A stretch of DNA of 64,000 bases from Novosphingobium sp. (GTDB lineage Bacteria > Pseudomonadota > Alphaproteobacteria > Sphingomonadales > Sphingomonadaceae), in NCBI RefSeq assembly GCF_030696665.1, contig NZ_JAUYRV010000032.1, forward strand, positions 1 to 64,000. Direction: 5' to 3'. Both the position numbers and the translations under genes were made by a program. Positions within the stretch are counted from its first letter, which is position 1, and the number at the start of each line of letters is the position of its first letter. The notes beneath the pieces are model-generated. The model worked only from the letters and a program-made list of their open reading frames with translations. It ran no database searches and had not been told where the DNA came from. Positions 26,106-33,775 of this stretch are shown here, piece after piece.

Positions 26106-27670
26106 GCGAACAAACCGTGCAGATACCACTTCGGTCCCTGACGAGGATCGGGCTTCTCTTCATAAAGCCCGTGGCGGAAGATCCAGTAGCGCCGCCCGCG
26201 CACATCCTCGATCCGATAATAGTCGCGCGTCAGCCCGCCCTTGCCGGGCGCTTCGCCACCCTTGCGACGCCACCATTCCGATGCGATCCGCTCTGGCCCT
26301 TCATAAAGCCGCACCTCGTGCAACTTGCGCCGCCAGCGAAAGCGGTGGGGCGGCCCATCGGGCACTTCGGCAATCACCTCCACCGGCTGGGGCGGATCGA
26401 ACAGGAACAGCGGACGCAGCGGCGGTTCGCCCTCGGGCGGCGCGGGCCAGTGGGCGGGGGACCGCGCATGGATTGCAGGCAGGGCAAGCTGGGCCTGTTC
26501 GGGAATGTGGCTGTCCTGCGGCATGAGGCGACACAGGCTGTCCGGACCCAACCGCGTGCTCAACCGGTCGATCAGATCGGCCAGTGCAGCCGTGTCCTGC
26601 CCACTTCCATCAAGCGTCGGCTGGCTGGCAGCAAGCGGCTCGGTGATGGGCAGGAACAGCGTGATGCGGTCATAGCCGAAGCCGGGATCGAGCGGATCGG
26701 CCAGCGCGCCAATACGTTCATCGAACAGGCGCAGCACCGGTGCGGGATCGCGCGTGGGCAGGCCCGTCTCAATCGCCAAGCGGTGGCGCGCACCATCGCT
26801 GCGGAACAGCGTCAGCACAAAGCGCCGCCCGCCAAGACCGCGCTCCTCCAGTGCGCGTGCAGCATCGCGCAGCAGGTCAAGAAAGCAGGCGGCGATGCTC
26901 GCCTGAAGCGCAACCGGTTCGGCAAAGCGGCGCTCGAAATGCAGGGGTTCGGGTTGCACAAGTGGGTCAATCGGCGCGTGTTCCTCACCCAGCAGGCGGC
27001 GCAGCGCGGTTACCGCGTCCGCGCCAAAGCGTGCAGCGATGCTGGCCGCCGGGCGGACGGCGACATCGCCGATGGTCTTCAACCCCGCGCGAGCCAACGC
27101 GAGCGTGGCGTCCTCGCCCAGCCTCAGTGCCGCCACCGGCAATCCACGCAGCGCCTGCCGTTCGTCCACGACAGGCTGGCGCGCATGACGTGCCAGAGCC
27201 TGCGCGCCTTGCGCGGTTGAGGCCACTGCCATGCGCACGCTCATCCCGATGGCGGCAAAGGTCTCCTCGGCCTGCGCGGCCAGACCTGCCTCACCGCCGA
27301 ACAGATGTTCGCTTCCCGCAATGTCCACGACGATGCCATCGGGCGGCATGGTGGCAACGCGCGGTGACCAGCCGATGCAATGTTCGGCCAGCCGCTGCAG
27401 CCAGTGCCGGTCGGCGGCATCGTCCATGTCTGCCACGATCAGTCCGGGATGCAGCGCACGCGCATCAGCCAGCGTCATGCCGGGGACAATACCGAGCGCC
27501 CGCGCATTCCCATCGGCAGCGCTCAGCCGCAACGCCCCCCTGACCTTGGCGGTCAGCGCCAGCGCAGCATCAGGCGGCCCGCTTGTCGTTCTGGCAGCCG
27601 CCCCCTCCTGTATCCGCAGCCGGTCGGTGGGCAGGAGTGGAAACCACAGCGCCAGATAGCGCCGCTTCAC
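26102..27670 (-). CDS. imuB: Y-family polymerase-like mutasome protein (GTG start proposed; ORF extends to 27718)
   Basis: KRRYLALWFPLLPTDRLR; DIAGSEHLFGGEAGLA; RARYLWIFRHG-like C-terminus. Confidence 0.93.
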   Translation of the reverse strand: MKRRYLALWFPLLPTDRLRIQEGAAARTTSGPPDAALALTAKVRGALRLSAADGNARALGIVPGMTLADARALHPGLIVADMDDAADRHWLQRLAEHCIGWSPRVATMPPDGIVVDIAGSEHLFGGEAGLAAQAEETFAAIGMSVRMAVASTAQGAQALARHARQPVVDERQALRGLPVAALRLGEDATLALARAGLKTIGDVAVRPAASIAARFGADAVTALRRLLGEEHAPIDPLVQPEPLHFERRFAEPVALQASIAACFLDLLRDAARALEERGLGGRRFVLTLFRSDGARHRLAIETGLPTRDPAPVLRLFDERIGALADPLDPGFGYDRITLFLPITEPLAASQPTLDGSGQDTAALADLIDRLSTRLGPDSLCRLMPQDSHIPEQAQLALPAIHARSPAHWPAPPEGEPPLRPLFLFDPPQPVEVIAEVPDGPPHRFRWRRKLHEVRLYEGPERIASEWWRRKGGEAPGKGGLTRDYYRIEDVRGRRYWIFRHGLYEEKPDPRQGPKWYLHGLFA

Positions 27671-28343
27671 AGAACATACGTCGGTCACGATCCCACTCCA
27701 GCCGCCAGTCCAGACCACAGGGACCTGAACGCTGGCGCAGCAAGGTCACATCGAAAGTCGGCCCACCCGGCGCGTTGCCCGGCAAGGAGTGCGAAGGGGC
27801 AGCGGCCACCTGCCAGCGGGTCTGCGCCGCGCTGGGCACGGGCGTTGCGTCATGTCGAAGCAACAACAGCGGCACACCTGATTTTTCCGCAGCCAAGGCA
27901 AGACGGCGGCTGGCGGTCAGGTCCAGTTCGCGCATCGCACCCAGACCTTCCACAATCACTGCGCCCAGCGCGGCGCAGCGCAAGGCGTCGACGCCAGCAC
28001 GCAGCAAGGCTTTGGTATCAGGCACGACAGCCACCAGTCCCTGCCCTGCCGCGCCGCCAAGTTCGGCCCAGCCATGAGCCTGCAAGACTCCACCTTGGCG
28101 GGCGCTCCGCTGCACGCGCAACCATAATACCGTCCCTTTGGAATCGGTCATGCCCGTAGCTACGCCTACGGCAAACCCCGCAGCACTGGCCAGATCATCG
28201 CCTTCGGCCGCATAGACCTCATGGATACGCCCCCGCGCCAAACCGCCCCCTAGCGCGGCATCGAGCGAAGCAATGCCGAACGGGTATCGCCCCCCCTCCA
28301 ACGGCTTTGCGCTCTTGGGCAAAAGGGCAGGAACGATTCTCAT
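27570..28343 (-). CDS. imuA: RecA-like mutasome protein
   Basis: YPFGIASLDAALGGGLARGRIHEVYA; DVTLLRQRSGPCGLDWRLEWDRDR; first gene of imuA-imuB-dnaE2. Confidence 0.9.
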   Translation of the reverse strand: MRIVPALLPKSAKPLEGGRYPFGIASLDAALGGGLARGRIHEVYAAEGDDLASAAGFAVGVATGMTDSKGTVLWLRVQRSARQGGVLQAHGWAELGGAAGQGLVAVVPDTKALLRAGVDALRCAALGAVIVEGLGAMRELDLTASRRLALAAEKSGVPLLLLRHDATPVPSAAQTRWQVAAAPSHSLPGNAPGGPTFDVTLLRQRSGPCGLDWRLEWDRDRRMFCEAALSGAVVSTPAHRPAADTGGGGCQNDKRAA

Positions 28344-28345
28344 AT

Positions 28346-28360
28346 GTTCCTATTATGTTC
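28346..28360 (-). promoter_or_regulatory. LexA (SOS) box, alphaproteobacterial GTTC-N7-GTTC
   Basis: GTTCctattatGTTC on the + strand, 2 bp upstream of the imuA ATG. Confidence 0.85.
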
Positions 28361-28614
28361 CAATCCTGAAGGAGATCAAGTGGTCGTTTTGACCTTTCCC
28401 CGGTGGTCATCCTGACCGGTGAAGACAGCATCATGGGGCGGTCAACGCCACGGCAAGCATGGCGAGGAGAGCGCCAACCGTGAGCACAACAATCGCCGCG
28501 CATGGCCAAAGCCTCGCAGGGGCAATGGAATCGATGCTCAAGCTCCGAAGCCTCAATCCGCGCCTCAGCGAGAGCATCGCCAAAATGCTGGTTTTCCGAC
28601 GATTTTGGAAAAGC

Positions 28615-28691
28615 TGGTGCACCCGACAGGATTCGAACCTGTGACCCCTGCCTTCGGAGGGCAGTACTCTATCCAGCTGAGCTACGGGTGC
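28615..28691 (-). tRNA. tRNA-Arg(CCG)
   Basis: GCACCCG acceptor pairs with CGGGTGC, encoded CCA, anticodon loop CTCCGAA, T-arm GGTTCGAATCC. Confidence 0.95.
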
Positions 28692-28819
28692 CTGAGCCGT
28701 GGGGCCACCTAGCAGCGCCGGAGCGGGCTTGCCAGTGATTTTGTGCGCTTTGTCGAAGCTCCCAACCAATCTGGCTGTTTAGGACTTTGGTAGCCAGCGG
28801 CAGGGTATCGCCTCAATCC

Positions 28820-29248
28820 ATGCAGGAACCCAGTTTATCCGGAAGCGATTCGCGCAATGTGCCGCATGGCACGGCCAAGGCCGGGGTGCAGCGCACCGAG
28901 TTTGGCCAGGGTTCGGGGAATGCCATGTCGATGAAATGGTCGGCGCTGCATGATGCTTCATCGGTGGTCTGCCAACTGGCCGGCTTACAGCCCGAAATGC
29001 GCAAGCCCGAAGTGCGCAACTTTCCTGCAATCATGCGCGATACCGGTGGCTGGCGCTATGAACTGGCCAGACAAGGCGTTGACGATCTGGCCGCGTTCAT
29101 GGAGCCGGGACTGGCAGCGCTGCTGGCGGTATCGGCACGGGGTCACTCTCCTGCTCCGGCTGCATGCGCACTGTGGCATGAATTCGTGTCGGCGCGCACT
29201 GCATTGCTGGCATTGATCCCACCGCTGGGCATCAAGCGCAGACCATAA
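28820..29248 (+). CDS. Hypothetical protein (start uncertain; 28925 possible)
   Basis: Coherent ORF convergent with mmcB; MEPGLAALLAVSARGHSPAPAACALWHEFVSARTALLALIPP. Confidence 0.5.
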   Translation: MQEPSLSGSDSRNVPHGTAKAGVQRTEFGQGSGNAMSMKWSALHDASSVVCQLAGLQPEMRKPEVRNFPAIMRDTGGWRYELARQGVDDLAAFMEPGLAALLAVSARGHSPAPAACALWHEFVSARTALLALIPPLGIKRRP

Positions 29249-29251
29249 CGC

Positions 29252-29740
29252 CTATCCGCCCCAAGCCGCACAATGCGGATCGAGGCTGACCAGTTGGCGG
29301 CGTAGCGAGGCGCGGGCAAGTCGCTCCACCTCTGCCTTGCGCCGCGCGGCAGCCAGCGGGATGGTGGGCGCTGGCCGCAGAATTTCAGCGTCATAGCCAT
29401 CGGCCACGATCACTCCGCAGGCGTGTGGCAAAAATTCCTCGGTTTCCAGCACGGACCGGTCCAGATGCGGAGCGAGTCCCCAATAATACCGATCGCAATG
29501 GTCGAGGTAATCGGTCCACTTGGCATCGCCGAGCAAGTCTGCGCGCGAAACCTTGATCTCCACGATCACCACCTGCCCTTTGGCATCAATACCCATGAGG
29601 TCTGCCCGGCGGCCCGAACGCAGCGGCATTTCGGGCAGGCACCAGATATCGTTGCGCGCAAACAGGCGGCAGATCCCGCGCGCGACCGCCCGGGCCTCAC
29701 GCTCGATAGTATCCTGACTGACGGGAAGCGATTCGATCAT
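29252..29740 (-). CDS. mmcB: MmcB-family DNA repair protein
   Basis: RADLMGIDAKGQVVIVEIKVSRADLLGDAKWTDYLDHCDRYYWGL (nuclease-like fold). Confidence 0.85.
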   Translation of the reverse strand: MIESLPVSQDTIEREARAVARGICRLFARNDIWCLPEMPLRSGRRADLMGIDAKGQVVIVEIKVSRADLLGDAKWTDYLDHCDRYYWGLAPHLDRSVLETEEFLPHACGVIVADGYDAEILRPAPTIPLAAARRKAEVERLARASLRRQLVSLDPHCAAWGG

Positions 29741-29779
29741 GCCCGCAGCGTAAGAACAAATGCCGAACAGGTAAAGGGC

Positions 29780-30358
29780 CTACCAGAGACCTATCGTCTG
29801 CACGAACAACCACACGCCAGTTGCCACCAGCAGCGCCGCCGCAATCATCCGCACCACATCGAGCGGCACACGCTTGATCAGTTCATTCCCGAACACCACC
29901 GCAGGCACATTGGCAATCATCATGCCCAGCGTGGTGCCCGCCGTAACCATCAGCGCATCGTTGAAGCGCGCGCCAAGGGCGATCGTGGCGATCTGCGTCT
30001 TGTCGCCCATCTCGACCACAAAGAAAGCGACGAGCGTGGTGAGGAAAGCCCCATAGCGTGAAGGCTTGGGCGCCTCGTCTTCGTCCAGCTTGTCGGGCAC
30101 CAGTGTCCACAGGCCCATGCCCACGAAGCCGACGGCGATGGCAATGCGGAACCATTGCCCATCGAGAAATGCTGCGGCTGTGGCCCCCAGCAGCGCGGCG
30201 AGGAAATGGTTGGCAAGCGTGGCGGCAAGAATGCCAAGCACAATCGGCATCGGGCGCTTGAACCGCGCCGCCAGCAATATGGCGAGAAGTTGTGTCTTGT
30301 CGCCGATCTCGGCCAGCGCGACGATGGCGGCAGAAGTGGTAAAAGCTTCGAAGATCAT
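29780..30358 (-). CDS. TMEM165/GDT1 (UPF0016) family membrane protein, probable Mn2+ exporter
   Basis: Two EIGDKTQ/EMGDKTQ motifs: VALAEIGDKTQLLAI and FFVVEMGDKTQIATI. Confidence 0.93.
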   Translation of the reverse strand: MIFEAFTTSAAIVALAEIGDKTQLLAILLAARFKRPMPIVLGILAATLANHFLAALLGATAAAFLDGQWFRIAIAVGFVGMGLWTLVPDKLDEDEAPKPSRYGAFLTTLVAFFVVEMGDKTQIATIALGARFNDALMVTAGTTLGMMIANVPAVVFGNELIKRVPLDVVRMIAAALLVATGVWLFVQTIGLW

Positions 30359-30435
30359 GGCATTTCCGGGGCCGGGCGGAGCGATCTGGCCAACGACAGC
30401 GTGCCCCTCCACCCGGCCCGGATGGAAAGCGCGCT

Positions 30436-30550
30436 GTCATTGGTCTCGCCCGGAGGACTGCAATAGTCCCGCCGCCTGCGCCACGGCCTCTCGACCGAGC
30501 ATGTTGACGCTGAGGGCCGCTGCAAAAGCGGTGGCTACTCCCCAAGTGAC
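30436..30550 (-). ncRNA. yybP-ykoY (Mn2+-sensing) riboswitch
   Basis: Minus strand GTCACTTGGGGAGTAGCC...AGCGTCAACATGCTC...GGGCGAGACCAATGAC; P1 GTCAcTTGG pairs with CCAATGAC; upstream of a UPF0016 gene. Confidence 0.9.
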
Positions 30551-30642
30551 GTGGCAGCGCGTTAGCCTCCTATGGCCAAGCCTGCAAGTGCGGGTTAGGG
30601 GAAACGGACCGTTGCCCCACGGGGGAGCGCAGGAGGGATCAC

Positions 30643-31979
30643 TTGAGGAAGACAGCTGCCCTTGTCGGCATCGCACTGGCTGCTGGCGTGCCGACTGCGC
30701 GCGCAGCAGGCGAAGCTGGCGACCCCTTCACGGTATCGGCCTCTTCAAGACTGCGGCTGGAATCAATTGACGGGCAGTTCCGCCCGGCACCTGTGCCGCA
30801 AACCGATACGATGGTATCGCTGCGCACCGAAATTGCGGCAAGCTACGATGCGGGACCGGTGCGTTTCTCGGCCGAAGTTTGGGACGCGCGCGCTTGGGGG
30901 CAGGATGCGCGATCATCGGCCAATACCAGCGAGGTGAACGCCTTCGAATTCGTCCAAGTCAATGCGCAGGTGGCGCTCGGAGGCAAAAGCACACTGACGC
31001 TGGGGCGCTACACGCTTGACCTTGGCAACCGGCGCATGGTGGCACGGCAGCGCTTTCGCAACACCACCAATGCGTTCACCGGCGCGCATCTGGCGCTGGA
31101 TGGCGGAGCGGGGCGCAAGCTGGACCTGATGTTCGCCCTGCCGCACCAGCGCCTGCCCGACGATGTGGACGGCATCCGCAGCGACCGTGTGAAGTGGGAC
31201 CGCGAGAATTTCGACGTGATGTTCTTTGGTGCGCACGGCACTTTGCCTGATGTGCTGGGCGGAACGCTGCAACCCTATGCCTTTGGCCTCATAGAGCGGG
31301 ACGGCGCGAACCTTGCCACTGCCAACCGGCGCATCGGTACGTTGGGCGCGCGCCATTTCGTGAAGGCCAAGGCAGGGCTGTGGGATCACGAATTCGAAGG
31401 CGCGGTGCAGTTCGGCAAGGCACGGCGCACGTCCGCCGTTGCAGATCGCACCGATCTCAGTGTCTTTGCGTGGTTTGCTCACGCCGAGCTTGGCCATACC
31501 CTGGCTGGCGGCTGGACCCCGCGTGTGGCCGCGATGATCGATGCGGCCAGCGGCGATGGCGGCAAGCCGGGCAAGTTTACCCGCTTCGACACGCTCTATT
31601 CCGCGCGGCGCTTCGAATTTGGGCCGAACGGGCTTTACGGACCGTTCCGGCGCAGCAACATGGTTTCGCCCTCGCTGCGGCTGGAAGTCACCCCTTCGAA
31701 ACGGACAGACGCGTTCGTCGCCTGGCGCACCGCATGGGCCGAGAACAAGCGCGACCAGTTTGCCGCAACCGGTGTGTGGGTGATGCCAGTGGGGCGTCTG
31801 GCGCCCTCGGCGGACACCAGATCGAAGGGCGCGTGCGCCACTGGATCATGCCGGGATTGCTACAGATCGAAGGAGGGGCGGCACTTCTGCTGAAGCGCGG
31901 GTTGCTGCGCGATGCGCCCAATGCACCGAACAGCGGCAATACCCATTATGGCTATATAGACCTGACACTTTCACTTTGA
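30643..31979 (+). pseudogene. Alginate-export-type porin with apparent -1 frameshift near 31777-31780
   Basis: Frame 1 ORF 30643-31893 loses homology-like sequence after GVW; frame 3 continues GDASGASGALGGHQIEGRVRHWIMPGLLQIEGGAALLLKRGLLRDAPNAPNSGNTHYGYIDLTLSL. Confidence 0.7.
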
Positions 31980-32140
31980 CGCCGGGCAACTTCGGCCAAG
32001 ATGGCGCGCTTGCGCGCCGCGCTGGCCGAGGACCATGCGGCAATTTCATCAAGCGTGCGCAGGCAGCCCCGGCACAGATCGCGGACAGGATTGATAGTGC
32101 AGATGCCAGTACAAGGGCTGGTCGGCTCGCTTTCCCTCAC
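31952..32140 (-). CDS. DUF1289 family protein (GTG start overlapping upstream stop as GTGA)
   Basis: SPCTGICTINPVRDLCRGCLRTLDEIAAWSSASAARKRAILAEVARRQ. Confidence 0.85.
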   Translation of the reverse strand: MRESEPTSPCTGICTINPVRDLCRGCLRTLDEIAAWSSASAARKRAILAEVARRQSESVRSI

Positions 32141-33447
32141 TTCGCAGATTTCTCGGCCGTCAGTCGGGTCATGAGCAGCGCAGCGCGCTTGGCCTGCGTC
32201 CACAGGCTGGGCACATCCACAGTTTCACCCGGCGCGTGGTCACCGGTGGAATGCGGGCCGAGGCCAACCAGACCGTCGATATGTTCTGCCACAAAGCTGA
32301 TATCGCCTGCACCGCGCTTCATCGGATCGAGCGGTTGCATTTCGGGCAAGCCCAGCGTGGCATTGACGCCATTGAGCTTTGCCAGCAGCGCCTTGTTGGC
32401 CTCGGTAGGAGCCATCGGCGGGTAGCCTTCGCTGAATTCGATCCTGGCGGATGTGACGCCGGGAAACTTGCGCGCGACGATGGCTTCCATCTTGCGCATG
32501 GCATTGCGGTTCTGTGCAAGGCTGAGCGTGCGCAGATCGCCCCGCGCGACGACCTTTCCGGCGATGATGTTGGTCTTGCCCTGTGCTGATACGTGGGCGT
32601 TGTCTTCCGCTACATCAGCCTCTGCCCCGCCTGCGATCAGGCCAACATTGAGCGTGAGGTAGGGTTCGGGCAGTTCCTCGCGCAGGGCCGTGATTATCTT
32701 CGCTGCCGCATAGATCGCGCCATCGCCTGCCTTCTCGCTCCAAACCCCGCTTGAATGGCCAGACCGGGCCTCAATGGTCATGGTCCAGCTCTGTGATGAG
32801 CGGCGGGCAATGGAACCCATGTCTTTGCCGTCTTCGCGGCTGAGGCCTTCGAAATCGAGGGCGACGTCTGCAGCCTTGGCTGCGGCGATAAGATCGGCGC
32901 GGGCGACTTCGGTGGGAGAGCCGGCCTCTTCCTCGTCGCCGGTCAGGAAGACTTCGATATTGGCGTTCTTCAGCGTGCCCGCCGCCTGCATCGCCCGCAC
33001 AGCCGCCAGGATCGCCGCGATGCCGCCCTTGTCGTCACCTACACCGGGGCCAGTGGCCTTATCGCCCTTCAACACATACATCTGGAACGGCGAGTCCGGC
33101 TCGAACACCGTATCAAGGTGGCCAATCAGCAGCAGCTTCTTTGCGCCCTTGCGCCCTTTGTGCGTGAGAACGAGATGCCCCGCCCGACCGATCTGCTCCA
33201 TTGGTATCCAACGAGGCATAAAGCCCAGTGCCGTGAATTCCGGAATCACGATGTCACGCACCTTGCGCACACCATCAAGGTTGCGGCTGCCTGAGTTCTG
33301 GTTGACCATCGCCTCAAGGAATTTGAGTGTGCGCGCCTGTTCGGCATCGATAGTGGCCACCATCTTTGCCTCAGGACCGGCAGGCGCGGCCAGTGCAGAA
33401 GCCCCTGCCAGTACGAAACCTATGATAGTGCTGGCGACCAGACGCAT
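32137..33447 (-). CDS. Secreted M20 family peptidase (glutamate carboxypeptidase-like)
   Basis: LIGHLDTVFEPDSPF, GVGDDKGGIAAILAA, LTGDEEEAGSP; signal peptide. Confidence 0.93.
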   Translation of the reverse strand: MRLVASTIIGFVLAGASALAAPAGPEAKMVATIDAEQARTLKFLEAMVNQNSGSRNLDGVRKVRDIVIPEFTALGFMPRWIPMEQIGRAGHLVLTHKGRKGAKKLLLIGHLDTVFEPDSPFQMYVLKGDKATGPGVGDDKGGIAAILAAVRAMQAAGTLKNANIEVFLTGDEEEAGSPTEVARADLIAAAKAADVALDFEGLSREDGKDMGSIARRSSQSWTMTIEARSGHSSGVWSEKAGDGAIYAAAKIITALREELPEPYLTLNVGLIAGGAEADVAEDNAHVSAQGKTNIIAGKVVARGDLRTLSLAQNRNAMRKMEAIVARKFPGVTSARIEFSEGYPPMAPTEANKALLAKLNGVNATLGLPEMQPLDPMKRGAGDISFVAEHIDGLVGLGPHSTGDHAPGETVDVPSLWTQAKRAALLMTRLTAEKSAK

Positions 33448-33775
33448 GCCTTGCTCCTTCGACCCGCAAGGTGGCCGCGCACAAGGCCTCGTGCAACCTC
33501 CTTTTCCGCGAATTTCCTTGCTTTATCGAATGCCCGCTCCTATGTGCACCGCAGCAAGACCGGCGGCGGATGATTCCGCTGCAATCCGGGTGCTGGCGTG
33601 AGAGCCCGCTGTGAAGCGAAGGTTCCGCCCCGGACGAACGGTTATTGCCCCGCCCGCTTCCCCTTTCACGCACGGGTCGCATGATCGACCCCGCATGCGC
33701 CTGTCCGGCGCTTGCGCAACGCGAACTCCCTTTGCACGTCGGCTTTTGGCCGATGGCATTCTCGAAAGCATACCT

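Noticed and set aside
23904-27220. Long plus-strand ORFs (23904-25358, 25595-27220)
   Set aside because: Antisense to dnaE2 and imuB, which have clear family motifs.
28331-28349. GAAC...GTTC inverted arrangement near the imuA start as a palindromic LexA site
   Set aside because: Spacing is 11 nt, not the expected 7; the direct GTTC-N7-GTTC at 28346-28360 fits the alphaproteobacterial site.
28431-28769. 112-aa minus-strand ORF containing [26 protein letters not shown]
   Set aside because: This is translation through the tRNA-Arg gene, a classic spurious ORF.
30356-30412. N-terminal extension of the UPF0016 protein (MEGHAVVGQIAPPGPGNA)
   Set aside because: Lies in the riboswitch expression platform; the family-typical start is MIFEAFTTSAAIVALAEIGDKTQ at 30358.
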